64,000 nt of DNA from Mesorhizobium carmichaelinearum (GTDB taxonomy: Bacteria > Pseudomonadota > Alphaproteobacteria > Rhizobiales > Rhizobiaceae), in NCBI RefSeq assembly GCF_900199455.1, contig NZ_FZQR01000001.1, positions 558,001 through 622,000 of the forward strand. Direction: 5' to 3'. The position numbers were made by a program, and so were the translations under genes. Position 1 is the stretch's first letter. Each line of letters opens with the position of its first letter. Positions 44,272 to 54,053 of the stretch are shown piece by piece. Under the pieces are notes generated by a model. The model was not told the DNA's origin. It made no database searches and worked only from the letters and a program-made list of their open reading frames with translations.

Positions 44272-45480
44272 TCAGACGCGTTCGATGATCGTTGCGGTGC
44301 CCATGCCGGCGCCGATGCAGAGCGTCACCAGCGCGGTGTTGAGGTCGCGGCGTTCGAGTTCGTCCAGCACAGTGCCGAAGATCATCGCGCCGGTGGCGCC
44401 GAGCGGATGGCCCATGGCAATGGCGCCGCCATTGACGTTGATCTTGTCGTGATCGATGTCGAAAGCCTGCATGTAGCGCAACACCACCGAGGCAAAGGCC
44501 TCGTTGAGCTCGAACAGGTCGATGTCCGACAGCTTCATCTTGGCGCGCTTCAACAGCTTCTCGGTGACGTCGACCGGGCCGGTCAGCATCAGCACCGGCT
44601 CGGAGCCGATATTGGCGAAGGTGCGGATGCGCGCGCGGGGCTTGAGGCCCATCGCCTTACCTGCCTTCTTGGAGCCGAGCAGCACGGCAGCGGCGCCATC
44701 GACAATGCCGGACGAATTGCCGGCGTGATGGACGTGGTTGACCTCTTCCACCTCGGGGTGCTTCTGCACCGCGACCGCGTCGAAGCCGCCCATTTCGCCC
44801 GGCATGACAAAGGACGGGTTGAGCGACGCCAGCGATTGCATGTCGGTCGACGGGCGCATGTGCTCGTCATGGTCGAGAATGGTCAGGCCATTCTGATCCT
44901 TGATCGGAATGACGGAGTTCTTGAAGCGGCCGTCGGCCCAGGATTTGGCGGCGCGCTTCTGGCTCTCGACCGCATAGGCGTCGACGTCGTCACGGGAAAA
45001 ACCGTATTTGGTGGCGATCAGGTCGGCCGAAATGCCTTGCGGCACGAACCAGCCGGGCAGGCCGACCGAAGGGTCCATGAACCAGGCGCCGCCGGAGGCG
45101 CCCATGCCGACGCGCGACATGGATTCGACGCCACCGGCGATGACGATCTCGTCGGCGCCCTGCGCGATCTTGGCGGCACCGAAATTGATGGCATCGAGAC
45201 CCGAGGCGCAGAAGCGCGAGATCTGCATGCCGGGCGCCTTGGTGTCGTAGCCGGCCTCGAAAGCGGCGGCGCGCGGAATGACCGAACCCGCCTCGCCGAC
45301 CGGATCGACGCAGCCGAAGATGATGTCGTCGACAGTGCCGGTGTCGAGCCCATTGCGGTCGCGCAGCGCTTCCAGCGTCTTGGCGGCAAGCCGCACTGCC
45401 GGAACCTCATGCAGCGATCCGTCTTTCTTGCCCTTGCCGCGCGGTGTGCGCACGGCGTCGTAGACATAAGCGTCAGCCAT
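44272..45480 (-). CDS. fadA: Acetyl-CoA C-acyltransferase (thiolase)
   Basis: This 402-residue thiolase has both catalytic regions: the nucleophile in [19 protein letters not shown], the [14 protein letters not shown] stretch, and C-terminal [18 protein letters not shown] (catalytic His) and [17 protein letters not shown] (catalytic Cys). It cleaves 3-ketoacyl-CoA in the last step of beta-oxidation. Its gene lies directly upstream of fadJ in the same operon. The ATG at 45480 gives the family start [15 protein letters not shown]. Confidence 0.95.
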   Translation of the reverse strand: MADAYVYDAVRTPRGKGKKDGSLHEVPAVRLAAKTLEALRDRNGLDTGTVDDIIFGCVDPVGEAGSVIPRAAAFEAGYDTKAPGMQISRFCASGLDAINFGAAKIAQGADEIVIAGGVESMSRVGMGASGGAWFMDPSVGLPGWFVPQGISADLIATKYGFSRDDVDAYAVESQKRAAKSWADGRFKNSVIPIKDQNGLTILDHDEHMRPSTDMQSLASLNPSFVMPGEMGGFDAVAVQKHPEVEEVNHVHHAGNSSGIVDGAAAVLLGSKKAGKAMGLKPRARIRTFANIGSEPVLMLTGPVDVTEKLLKRAKMKLSDIDLFELNEAFASVVLRYMQAFDIDHDKINVNGGAIAMGHPLGATGAMIFGTVLDELERRDLNTALVTLCIGAGMGTATIIERV

Positions 45481-45513
45481 TTTCGTGCTCCTTGGGTTTG
45501 CCGATCGCCGCTC

Positions 45514-46683
45514 TCAGAGCGAGCGTCCGATCAGCAATTTCATGATCTCGTTGGTGCCGCCGTAGATGCGCTGGACGCGGGCGTCGCGGAACATGCGGGC
45601 GATCGGATATTCATTCATGTAGCCATAGCCGCCATGCAATTGAAGGCATTCGTCGACGACTTTGCCCTGCAGGTCGCTCAACCAGTACTTGGCCATCGAG
45701 GCCGTGACCGGATCGAGGCCGCCATTGATGTGGCGAGTGACGCAATCATTGTAGAAGACGCGGCCGATCGTCGCCTCGGTCTTCAGCTCGGCCAGCTTAA
45801 ACTGGGTATTCTGGAAATCGATGATCGCCTTGCCGAAGGCCTTGCGCTCCTTGACGTAGTCGATGGTCAGCGCCAGCGCCCGCTCGATCATGGCGATGGC
45901 GCCGGTGCCGATCTGCAGCCGCTCCTGCGGCAGCTGCTGCATCAGCTGGATGAAACCCTGGCCCTCCTCGTGGCCGAGCAGATTGGAGGTCGGCACGCGC
46001 ACGTCGTTGAAGAACAGTTCCGACGTGTCGTTGGCCTTGAGCCCAATCTTGTCGAGGTTGCGGCCGCGCTCAAAACCTTCGACCTCGTCGGTCTCGACGA
46101 CGATCAGCGAAGTGCCCTTGGCGCCCTTTTCCGGATCAGTCTTGGTGACGACGATGATGAGATTGGCCAGCTGGCCGTTGGTAATGAAGGTCTTGGAGCC
46201 GTTGATCTTGTACTGGTTGCCATCCTTCTCGGCGCGCGTCTTGACGCCTTGCAGGTCGGAGCCGGCGCCCGGTTCGGTCATGGCAATCGCGCCGATCAAT
46301 TCGCCGGTGGCGAGCTTCGGCAGCCACTTCTTCTTCTGCTCTTCGGAGCCGTAATGGAGGATGTAGGGCGCGACGATCGAATTGTGCAGGCCGATGCCAA
46401 AGCCGTCGACACCGACATGGCCGATCGCCTCGATGATGGCGCTCTCATGCGCGAAGGTGCCGCCGGAACCGCCATATTCCTCCGGCATCGAGGCGCAGAG
46501 CAGGCCGGCGGCACCGGCCTTCAGCCAGCTCTCACGGTCGACCATTTCGTTCTTCTCGAACTCGTCGTAGCGCGGCGCGATCTCCTCCGACATGAAGCGG
46601 GTTGCCATGTCGTAGAGCATGCTGACCTCGTCCGCTGCCCAGGCGGGCTTGGGAAGGCCAAGTATTTCGGCGGGGCTGGTCAT
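45514..46683 (-). CDS. Acyl-CoA dehydrogenase
   Basis: This 389-residue FAD enzyme has the acyl-CoA dehydrogenase domains in order: ALMYDMATRFM-type helical N-terminus, the FAD-contacting LIGAIAMTEPGAGSDLQGVKT in the middle, and the C-terminal helical domain with LQLHGGYGYMNEYPIARMFRDARVQRIYGGTNEIMK. It introduces the first double bond of beta-oxidation. The ATG at 46683 is better than one at 46740 because it starts at the conserved MTSPAEILGLPKP. It is the second gene of the operon. Confidence 0.93.
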   Translation of the reverse strand: MTSPAEILGLPKPAWAADEVSMLYDMATRFMSEEIAPRYDEFEKNEMVDRESWLKAGAAGLLCASMPEEYGGSGGTFAHESAIIEAIGHVGVDGFGIGLHNSIVAPYILHYGSEEQKKKWLPKLATGELIGAIAMTEPGAGSDLQGVKTRAEKDGNQYKINGSKTFITNGQLANLIIVVTKTDPEKGAKGTSLIVVETDEVEGFERGRNLDKIGLKANDTSELFFNDVRVPTSNLLGHEEGQGFIQLMQQLPQERLQIGTGAIAMIERALALTIDYVKERKAFGKAIIDFQNTQFKLAELKTEATIGRVFYNDCVTRHINGGLDPVTASMAKYWLSDLQGKVVDECLQLHGGYGYMNEYPIARMFRDARVQRIYGGTNEIMKLLIGRSL

Positions 46684-46755
46684 GTGGATATGATACTCCT
46701 CCCAGAGCGCGTCGTCAGAGTTGAGGCCGGCGCACGTCACGCGGGCCTCAACCGA

Positions 46756-46780
46756 CCCTCCCCTCGAGGGAGAGGGGCAA
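46756..46780. repeat. Short inverted repeat between the two dehydrogenase genes
   Basis: CCCTCCCCTC and GAGGGAGAGGG form a hairpin in the 103-bp gap. It resembles other mesorhizobial intergenic palindromes and could reduce read-through inside the operon. Confidence 0.4.
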
Positions 46781-46786
46781 CCATCT

Positions 46787-48577
46787 TTAGAACGCTTCCG
46801 CGGGCAGGGCCATCAGCGTGTCCGAGCCACTCGAAATACGGGCGAGATGCGCCGAGGTCTCCGGCATGATCCGCTCCATGAAGAAGCGCGCCGTCACCAC
46901 CTTGTTGTCGTAGAAGGGCTGGGAGCCGTTGGCGCCGGTCTTGCCCTGCGCTGCCTTGGCCATCTGCGCCCACATGTAACCCAGCGCCACGAGGCCGAAG
47001 AGATGCATGTAGTCGGTCGAGGCCGCACCGGCATTGTCGGGCTTGGTCATGCCGTTCTGCACCAGCCACATGGTCGCCGCCTGCAGATCGTTGAGGCCCT
47101 TCTTCAGCGCCTTGGTAAAGGGGGCCATCTTCTCGTCGGCGCGGTTTTCCTCGCAGAATTCGCCGACTTCCTTGAAGAAGGCCTGGATGGCGCGGCCGCC
47201 ATTCAGGCCGAGCTTGCGGCCGACGAGGTCGAGCGCCTGGATGCCATTGGCGCCTTCATAGATCATGGCGATGCGGGCATCGCGCACGAACTGGCTCATG
47301 CCGTGCTCTTCGATATAGCCGTGGCCGCCGAACACCTGCTGGGCCATGACGGCGTGGTCGAAGCCCTTGTCGGTGAACACGCCCTTGACCACCGGGGTCA
47401 TCAGGCCTGTGTAGTCCTCGGCGGCCTGTCGGTCCTTGTCGTCGGGGGAACGATGCGCGATGTCGGACTTGATCGCCGTCCACAACGCCAGCGCGCGGCC
47501 GGCCTCGTTGAACGCCTTCATGGTCATCAGCGAGCGGCGGATGTCGGGATGAACGATGATCGGGTCAGCCTTCTTGTCCGGTGCCTTCGGCCCCGACAGC
47601 GAACGGCCCTGCAAGCGGTCCTTGGCGTAGGAAACGGCATTCTGGTACGCAATTTCGGAGATCGACAGCCCCTGCAAGGCGACACCGAGCCTCGCCTCGT
47701 TCATCATCGTGAACATTGCCTTCAGGCCGCCATTCTCCTCGCCGAGCAGCGTGCCTTCGGCCTCGTCATAGTTCATGACGCAGGTCGAATTGCCATGGAT
47801 GCCCATCTTCTCCTCGATCGAGCCGCAGGAGAGCGTGTTGCGCTCGCCGGGATTGCCCGACGCATCGAGCTTGAGCTTCGGCACGATGAATAGCGAAATG
47901 CCCTTGACGCCTTCCGGCGCGCCCTCGATTCGGGCCAGCACCAGATGCACGATGTTGTCCGACATGTCGTGCTCGCCGGCCGAGATGAAGATCTTCTGAC
48001 CTGAGATTTTGTAGGTGCCATTGCCGTTCGGCACCGCCTTGGTGCGCAGCAGGCCGAGATCGGTGCCGCAATGCGGCTCGGTCAGGTTCATGGTGCCGGT
48101 CCAGGCGCCTTCGACCAGCTTCGGAAGCCAGGTCGCCTTCTGCTCGTCGGTGCCGTGGGTGATGATCGCCGCGATCGCACCCTGGGTCAGGCCCGGATAC
48201 ATCATCAGCGCCATGTTGGCCGAGACCATGTATTCGGAGACCGCCTGGTGCACCATGTAGGGCAGCCCCTGGCCGCCGAACTCGACCGGCGCCGCGAGCC
48301 CCATCCAGCCGCCCTCGCGATACTGGTCGAAGGCCTCCTTGAAGCCTTTCGGCGTCGTCACCGAGCCGTCGCCGTGACGCACGCAGCCTTCCATGTCGCC
48401 GACGCGGTTGAGCGGATGCATGACGTTCTCGGCGAGCTTGGCGCCCTCGGCGAGGATCGCCTCCAGCACATCGGGCGTAGCGTCGGCAAATCCGGGAAGA
48501 TTGGAATAGCGCTGATAGCCCAGCACCTCGTTGAGGACGAACAGCGTATCCTGGACCGGAGCCCTGTATGTCGGCAT
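46787..48577 (-). CDS. Acyl-CoA dehydrogenase with extended C-terminal domain
   Basis: This 596-residue member of the long acyl-CoA dehydrogenase family (bacterial FadE-like, with an extra C-terminal helical domain) shows [45 protein letters not shown] and [35 protein letters not shown]. It is the first gene of the five-gene operon. The promoter region carries a doubled MerR operator 94 bp upstream (48671-48692). It oxidises acyl-CoA thioesters at the C2-C3 bond; chain-length preference cannot be read from the sequence. Confidence 0.92.
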   Translation of the reverse strand: MPTYRAPVQDTLFVLNEVLGYQRYSNLPGFADATPDVLEAILAEGAKLAENVMHPLNRVGDMEGCVRHGDGSVTTPKGFKEAFDQYREGGWMGLAAPVEFGGQGLPYMVHQAVSEYMVSANMALMMYPGLTQGAIAAIITHGTDEQKATWLPKLVEGAWTGTMNLTEPHCGTDLGLLRTKAVPNGNGTYKISGQKIFISAGEHDMSDNIVHLVLARIEGAPEGVKGISLFIVPKLKLDASGNPGERNTLSCGSIEEKMGIHGNSTCVMNYDEAEGTLLGEENGGLKAMFTMMNEARLGVALQGLSISEIAYQNAVSYAKDRLQGRSLSGPKAPDKKADPIIVHPDIRRSLMTMKAFNEAGRALALWTAIKSDIAHRSPDDKDRQAAEDYTGLMTPVVKGVFTDKGFDHAVMAQQVFGGHGYIEEHGMSQFVRDARIAMIYEGANGIQALDLVGRKLGLNGGRAIQAFFKEVGEFCEENRADEKMAPFTKALKKGLNDLQAATMWLVQNGMTKPDNAGAASTDYMHLFGLVALGYMWAQMAKAAQGKTGANGSQPFYDNKVVTARFFMERIMPETSAHLARISSGSDTLMALPAEAF

Positions 48578-48665
48578 GCTTTTTCTCCACCCTGCGGACC
48601 TGGTCCGAAAGCCCCCGAATTCATGTCAGGGCGGCATGCGGACCCGTATTTGAAGCCGGGATAGC

Positions 48666-48697
48666 AAAAATTGACGTTTGCGTAAACGTCAATTTTT
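48666..48697. promoter_or_regulatory. Doubled MerR operator upstream of the beta-oxidation operon
   Basis: A 32-bp perfect palindrome has 14-bp arms around GCGT. It holds two overlapping 16-bp sites of the pattern TT(G/T)(A/G)CG-N4-CGT(A/C)AA, at 48671-48686 and 48677-48692. It sits 94 bp before the first dehydrogenase start. The same pattern recurs upstream of the merR gene. Confidence 0.75.
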
Positions 48698-48800
48698 TCG
48701 ATGCGACAAGATTTTCGCGCCGCCCATGGCTGGTGAGCCTAGCGACGTGGCGTGGTCCAGGCCAGCGCCGGGGACCAAAGAGGGGCAGATGCAGACAACG

Positions 48801-48832
48801 AAAAAGCCGCGCGGCCATGGCCACGCGGCTTT
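48801..48832 (-). terminator. Intrinsic terminator of the merR gene
   Basis: On the minus strand, AAAGCCGCG...CGCGGCTTTTT forms a GC-rich hairpin with a T tract. It lies 27 bp after the merR stop at 48859. Confidence 0.75.
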
Positions 48833-48858
48833 GATCGTTACAAATTCAGCAGACTTGT

Positions 48859-49317
48859 TTAGCTCGCGACGCTCGCCTGCGCCGTGCGCTCGGCCAACAT
48901 CTGGCGCACCGCCGACATCGAGCCGGAGAGCTCGTTGATGGCGTCGTCGATCAGCGCCCGCTGCTTCTGCAGGCGGGCAAGCTGCTTCTCCGACTTGTCC
49001 AGCGCCAGCCGCAGCTGCTTGGTGTTGGAACCGGTCGGATCGTAGAGATCCATCATCTGCTTGACGTCGCGCAGCGAGAACCCGACCTTGCGGCCGAGCA
49101 GGATCAACTTCAGCCTGGCCTTGTCGCGGCGCGTGTAGAGACGGGTCGAACCGTCACGCTGCGGATTGAGCAGGCCCTTGTCTTCGTAGAAACGCAGCGT
49201 GCGCAGCGTCACACCGTACTTCTTGGCCATTTCACCGATGCGAGCGAGATCCTCACCGGCTTCGACAGATACATTATTGGTATTGGCCGCGGTCTCGCCG
49301 GCCGAGATAAGCTTCAT
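48859..49317 (-). CDS. MerR-family regulator of the beta-oxidation operon
   Basis: This 152-residue MerR protein has an N-terminal winged helix (IGEMAKKYGVTLRTLRFYEDKGLLNPQRDGSTRLYTRRD) and a C-terminal dimerisation coiled coil (LALDKSEKQLARLQKQRALIDDAINEL). It has no cysteine sensor motif, so it is not a metal or redox type. It resembles the LiuR-like MerR group that controls acyl-CoA or branched-chain degradation genes. It lies directly upstream of the acyl-CoA dehydrogenase operon on the same strand, and matching operator palindromes stand before both. It probably senses an acyl-CoA. Confidence 0.85.
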   Translation of the reverse strand: MKLISAGETAANTNNVSVEAGEDLARIGEMAKKYGVTLRTLRFYEDKGLLNPQRDGSTRLYTRRDKARLKLILLGRKVGFSLRDVKQMMDLYDPTGSNTKQLRLALDKSEKQLARLQKQRALIDDAINELSGSMSAVRQMLAERTAQASVAS

Positions 49318-49771
49318 GGTCACTGGCTTTCCCCGTCTGGTGGCGTCGCGGTCCTGGACCAAGCGTCGCCTGACTGGAAGCGGGGGCGTGCTTCCGGCCG
49401 TGGTTTCGACAAACAAAATCGCAAACAGCACACTCAAATGCGCCTTTTACGTTTACGTCAATTCTATACCGATAGCCGCCTCATGACGCAAGGGGCGTTC
49501 TGAGAAGGTGCTTTATGCCGCACCGCGGACGGCGACAGCCAACTTCCTTCTAACTTCTTAAGCTTGGTTAACGCGTTGTTTACCACGTTGGGGGAAATGT
49601 GGGCGCGTCGGCTACCCGTGTTTATCCTGTATCGAATTTTTCACGGTTTTTCGGAGCGCGGGGGAACCCCCGGGAAGCTTGCCTTCCACCGTGGCAGCGC
49701 GGTCGCCTTCGTTCCGGCAGGGACTTGGGGAGCTGGTCGCAAGCCGGCCAATCTGAAAGACGGACGCACCG
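49318..49771. other. Divergent merR-podJ intergenic region
   Basis: This 454-bp region has no gene. Apart from the operator at 49446-49461, it contains TTAA-N6-TTAAC at 49558-49572, close to the CtrA box (TTAA-N7-TTAA) but with a 6-bp spacer. That would suit cell-cycle control of podJ. The stretch 49573-49771 shows no other structure. Confidence 0.4.
49446..49461. promoter_or_regulatory. MerR operator upstream of merR
   Basis: TTTACG-TTTA-CGTCAA matches the 16-bp half of the doubled site at 48671. It lies 129 bp before the merR start and suggests autoregulation. Confidence 0.6.
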
Positions 49772-52700
49772 ATGAACAGCAAGCGGTCCTATCTCGATAC
49801 ACTCAATGCCGGCAGGCAGCGCAGGCCGCAGACCACGCTCGAGCAACTGAACCGCTCGCTGGAGACGCTGGAACAGCGGCTGGGGCAGACACGCGAGGAG
49901 GTGACGGCACGTCCGGCTCCGCGCCAATACGGCGCCGACCCGCGCTATCCCGCAGCCGACCCACGCTACCCTGCCACCGATCCGCGCTCTCCCGCCGCCC
50001 AGCCGACCGGGCAGCAGCGCTGGTATGAGGATCCGCAGCCGGCACCGCGCCCGCAGAACCCGGCTCCGGCCCCCAGCTTCGACCAGAACTACCAAGCCAT
50101 CGCCCGCGATATCGACCGTGTGCGCGGCCAGGAAGACAGCGTCGCCATGGTCGGCAAGATCGCCGGCGAATTGCGCGGCATGCGCGAGGAACTGCGCCAT
50201 CAGATGACGGCTGGCCTGCAGCGCGAATTCGATGCGCTGCGCAAGGATATCGACCGCGCCTTCCAGGCGAACGCCAAGCCGGGCGCGGCAGGTAAGGGCA
50301 GCGCCGAACTCGGCGTCGAATTCGAACGGCTTTCCGGCGCCATCAAAACGCTGTCGGAGAAGAGCGACGACAGAAGCGTCAATCTGCTGCGGCTGGAGCT
50401 CGAGCAGGTCAAGGCCGCGCTCGACACGCTGGCGCGCGAGGAGAGCGTGCAGAAGGTCGACCGTCGTTGGGACGACTTCGACCGCCGCTGGACGGCTTTC
50501 GAGGACCGCGTCGACGCCGACCAGCGCAAACGTTCCGACGATCCCGCCCTTGCGGCCCTGACCGACCGGCTGGAGCAGATCAGCAACGCCGTCAACAATC
50601 TGCCGGAATCGCTGTCGCTGCGCTCGCTGGAAGAAAAGGTCCGTACGCTCGCCGGTGCCGTCGAACACTTCGCGGGCCAGCAGGACAATCGCGGCAGCGA
50701 CACGCTTGCCATGATCGACGAGCGGCTGGACGAGATTTCCCGTGCCATCGTTGCCTCGACCGTCGCGGCACAGGCCAACTCGGTCGACCACGAAGCCTTT
50801 GAACGCATCGAGAAGCGGATCGATTCGCTCGCCCGGCAGATCGAGGAGGTGGCGCAGGACCACCCCGGCAATGCGGTCATGGATCGCCTGGGCACGCTGT
50901 CTAGCCGGGTCGATGAACTCGCCGGCCGCGCCAATCTGCCCGAACAGGCGATGGAACGGCTGGCCAAGCAGATCACCCTCATCGCCGACAAGATCGACCA
51001 GGCGCCGGCCATGCCCGATGCCGACTATATCTTCCAGGGCCTCGAGCAACGCTTCGACGTGCTGTCCGGTATGATGGAACGCCGCCAGGGCGACGCCATC
51101 GAACAGGGCAATATGCTGTTCCGCGATCTCGAGCGCCGTCTGGACGAGGTTGCCGACCGGCTCGACCAGCGCATGACGCCGCAGATCGACAGCGCCAGCA
51201 TCATGGAAGCCATCGACGCCCGCTTCACCGCACTCGCCACGCGCATGGAGACGCGCGCTCCCGATCCCGCCGGCGAAGCGGCGATCCGTGGACTGGAGAG
51301 CCGGCTCGAGGACATTTCCAGCCGGCTCGATGCATCGGCGGCCCAAGTGGCCGGCATCGATCCGGCGCTGATCCGCAGCCTGGAAGCGCAGGTCGCCGGC
51401 CTGTCCGCCCATCTTTCCAGGCCGAGCACCCCGCTGCCGGAATTCGAGGACATCAGCCCGCGCCTCAACGAAATCGAGAAGACGCTGGCCGGCACCCGCG
51501 ATTCGATCCTCGGCGCGGCACGCGAAGCCGCCGAGAACGCGGTGCGTTCGCTGGCCGGGTCGAACGCCAACGCGACGGCCGTTTCCGGCCTCGCCCAGGA
51601 CCTGAAGACGCTGGAAACGCTGACGCGGCGTTCCGACGAGCGCAATTCGAGAACGTTTGAAGCCATCCACGACACGCTGCTCAAGATCGTCGACAGACTG
51701 GGTTCGCTGGAGACCAGCGAACCGTCCGAGGCGGTAAGCGAGCTGCTGGATACGCGCCAGGACGAGGCGGTCGGCAAGCGCCGCACACGGACCGCCAAGA
51801 TGGCTGTCGAGGCACCTTCCCTGGATATCGACGAGCCGATGCCGCTGACCGGGGACATGGCCGATCTCGACGGCCGCGCCGCTGCCATATTGGGCAACGA
51901 GCCGGGGCCGCGTGGCGATTTCGGTACGCGCAGCGACCCGCGTGGTGATTTAAGCACTCGCTCGCCGGCGGAAGCCGCCGCCGCCGCCGCCATGGCCGCC
52001 CTCGGGTCCGACACGATCGCCGAGAAAGACCAGCCGGCAGGCCGCAAGTCGATGTTCGGCGGGCTGGCGCGCGCCTTCAAGGGCAAGAAGGCGGCGGACG
52101 TTCCGCCGCTGGCCGGCTCGGCGCCGAGCAGCGACATCCCTAGTGTCGATCTCGACGAGCCGCTCGACCCGAAAGTGGCCAACCGCCCGCTCGAGCCCGG
52201 CTCCGGCGCGCCCGACCTCAATGCCATCATGAAGCGGGTGCGCGACGAGCGCGGGCAGCCGGCAAAGCCTAGCGAAAGCGACGCCGCGAAATCGGATTTC
52301 ATCGCAGCCGCGCGGCGTGCGGCACAGGCCGCCGCCGCGGAGGCCGACGCCTTGAAGCGCCAGTCGACGGTGAAAGGCCCGGTGAAGGCGCTCAGGATCG
52401 GCGATCTGCTCAAAGCGCGGCGCAAGCCGATCCTGATGGCGGCGGCGGCGATCATGCTGGCGCTTGCCGGACTGCAGCTCGGCAAGGCATTTCTCTCGGA
52501 TCCCGCCCAGGTGGCAAACAACGACGCGGCGCCGATCGTCGCCGCGCAGCCGGTGCAAACGGCATCCGTCGACACGGCGAGCCAGCCGAAGGCGGAAGCC
52601 CAGCCGGCAGCGACCGACAACGCGCCGGCCCGGCCCGTCAGGCAGGCCGAACCATCCGTGCCCGCAAGCAAGGACGACATGGTGGCGCAGACCGCCCTGG

Positions 52701-53860
52701 CGATGCCGTCGGACACGGACGCGATGGCGAATACGGCGCCGGTCGCGGAGCCCGCGCCTACGGCGTCAGCCGCCTCTTCCGGTCCGATGGCTTCGGCCGC
52801 TCCGGCGCCAGCCGCGCCCATTGCCACGACCCCGATGGATACGACGGCTTCAGAGCCGGCCGCTGTCACCGGCGGTGCGCAGGCTACGGATACCGATGCC
52901 CAGCCGGTCGCGGCTGCGCCGTCGGCGGCCAACGAAGCCACCGCCAAGGACACCACCGGTGCGGTCGCGCCGGCGGATGCCCCCGCGGCAGCAGCCACGG
53001 CCAAGTTCGACATTCCGGCCGATGCCGGCCCGGCCGCGCTGCGCGATGCCGCCGCCGGTGGCGACGCCAAGGCGCTGTTCGAGATCGGCTCGCGCTACGC
53101 CGAGTCGCGCGGCGTCAAGGAAGACATGGCGGCAGCCGCCAAATGGTACGAGAAATCGGCGGAACTCGGCTTCGCGCCGGCCGAATATCGCATCGGCAAT
53201 TTCTATGAGAAGGGCATCGGCGTCGCCCGCGACATCAAGAAGTCGAAGACCTGGTACCAGCTCGCCGCCGAGCAGGGCAACGCCAGCGCCATGCACAATC
53301 TTGCCGTGCTGTTCGCCATGGCCGCCGATGGCGTGACCGACAATGAATCGGCCGCACACTGGTTCCAGGAGGCCGCCGATCTCGGCGTCAAGGACAGCCA
53401 GTTCAATCTCGGCATCCTCGCCGCCAAGGGTGTCGGCATGAAGCAGAACCTCGAGGAATCCTACAAATGGTTCGCGCTCGTCGCCAAGACCGGCGACAAG
53501 GATGCGGCCGCCAAGCGCGACGAGATCGCCAATGCGCTGCGGCCCGAGCAGCTCGAGCGGGCGCGCGCCGCGACCGAATTGTGGAAGGCGAAGCCGCTCA
53601 ATGCGGCGACCAATTCGGCCGACATTCCCGAATCCTGGCAGGAAGGCACACCGCAGACGACCGCCGGCATCGACATGAAGAAGGCGGTCAAGAACATCCA
53701 GCTCATCCTCAACAAGAACGGCTATGATGCCGGCGGCGCCGACGGCGTCATGGGTGAGAAGACCAAGAACGCGATCATCGCTTTCCAGACCGACAACAAG
53801 CTGCCGGCGACCGGCGCCGTCGATGAAAAACTGGTCCGGGCGCTGCTGGCGCGCAAATAA
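49772..53860 (+). CDS. podJ: PodJ-type polar localisation protein
   Basis: This 1362-residue polarity protein has a long coiled-coil cytoplasmic part (about residues 20-650, with repeated RLEQISNAVNNLPE, RLDEISRAIVAS, RLDEVADRLDQR type heptads). A variable acidic region follows, then one transmembrane segment near 886-905 (ILMAAAAIMLALAGLQLG). Next is a Pro/Ala-rich periplasmic linker, Sel1 repeats (about 1088-1250, for example LFEIGSRYAESRGVKEDMAAAAKWYEKSAELG) and a C-terminal peptidoglycan-binding domain (about 1309-1362). This order is that of PodJ, which marks the new pole in alphaproteobacteria. In rhizobia podJ affects division polarity and symbiosis. Confidence 0.88.
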   Translation: MNSKRSYLDTLNAGRQRRPQTTLEQLNRSLETLEQRLGQTREEVTARPAPRQYGADPRYPAADPRYPATDPRSPAAQPTGQQRWYEDPQPAPRPQNPAPAPSFDQNYQAIARDIDRVRGQEDSVAMVGKIAGELRGMREELRHQMTAGLQREFDALRKDIDRAFQANAKPGAAGKGSAELGVEFERLSGAIKTLSEKSDDRSVNLLRLELEQVKAALDTLAREESVQKVDRRWDDFDRRWTAFEDRVDADQRKRSDDPALAALTDRLEQISNAVNNLPESLSLRSLEEKVRTLAGAVEHFAGQQDNRGSDTLAMIDERLDEISRAIVASTVAAQANSVDHEAFERIEKRIDSLARQIEEVAQDHPGNAVMDRLGTLSSRVDELAGRANLPEQAMERLAKQITLIADKIDQAPAMPDADYIFQGLEQRFDVLSGMMERRQGDAIEQGNMLFRDLERRLDEVADRLDQRMTPQIDSASIMEAIDARFTALATRMETRAPDPAGEAAIRGLESRLEDISSRLDASAAQVAGIDPALIRSLEAQVAGLSAHLSRPSTPLPEFEDISPRLNEIEKTLAGTRDSILGAAREAAENAVRSLAGSNANATAVSGLAQDLKTLETLTRRSDERNSRTFEAIHDTLLKIVDRLGSLETSEPSEAVSELLDTRQDEAVGKRRTRTAKMAVEAPSLDIDEPMPLTGDMADLDGRAAAILGNEPGPRGDFGTRSDPRGDLSTRSPAEAAAAAAMAALGSDTIAEKDQPAGRKSMFGGLARAFKGKKAADVPPLAGSAPSSDIPSVDLDEPLDPKVANRPLEPGSGAPDLNAIMKRVRDERGQPAKPSESDAAKSDFIAAARRAAQAAAAEADALKRQSTVKGPVKALRIGDLLKARRKPILMAAAAIMLALAGLQLGKAFLSDPAQVANNDAAPIVAAQPVQTASVDTASQPKAEAQPAATDNAPARPVRQAEPSVPASKDDMVAQTALAMPSDTDAMANTAPVAEPAPTASAASSGPMASAAPAPAAPIATTPMDTTASEPAAVTGGAQATDTDAQPVAAAPSAANEATAKDTTGAVAPADAPAAAATAKFDIPADAGPAALRDAAAGGDAKALFEIGSRYAESRGVKEDMAAAAKWYEKSAELGFAPAEYRIGNFYEKGIGVARDIKKSKTWYQLAAEQGNASAMHNLAVLFAMAADGVTDNESAAHWFQEAADLGVKDSQFNLGILAAKGVGMKQNLEESYKWFALVAKTGDKDAAAKRDEIANALRPEQLERARAATELWKAKPLNAATNSADIPESWQEGTPQTTAGIDMKKAVKNIQLILNKNGYDAGGADGVMGEKTKNAIIAFQTDNKLPATGAVDEKLVRALLARK

Positions 53861-53867
53861 CAAGAAG

Positions 53868-53896
53868 AAGCGTCGTTTCCACGACGCTCCTGCCAC
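53868..53896 (+). terminator. Hairpin after podJ
   Basis: AGCGTCGT-TTCC-ACGACGCT lies 10 bp after the podJ stop. A second GC-rich hairpin (GACGGGGT...ACCCCG) follows near 53945. Neither has a long T tract, so termination strength is uncertain. Confidence 0.45.
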
Positions 53897-54053
53897 ACAT
53901 TTGCCTGTTAACTGATTGAGATATTTTTTGTTTCGGCGCGGCGACGGGGTTTGACCCCGCCGCCGCGTCGGCGCAAGGAAAAATTGGCTTTTCGGTGCGA
54001 GACTGCCGATAACGGCCGTATTCGCCGACAGGCAAACTGATCGAGACTGACGG

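Noticed and set aside
44407..46869. An 820-codon open frame antisense to the thiolase and dehydrogenase genes
   Set aside because: It runs across two unrelated genes and their gap without a stop, a known effect of GC bias. It has no domain.
51025..53070. A 681-codon frame antisense to podJ
   Set aside because: It is Ser/Ala-rich, the mirror of the Asp/Ala/Arg-rich coiled coil, and has no ribosome site.
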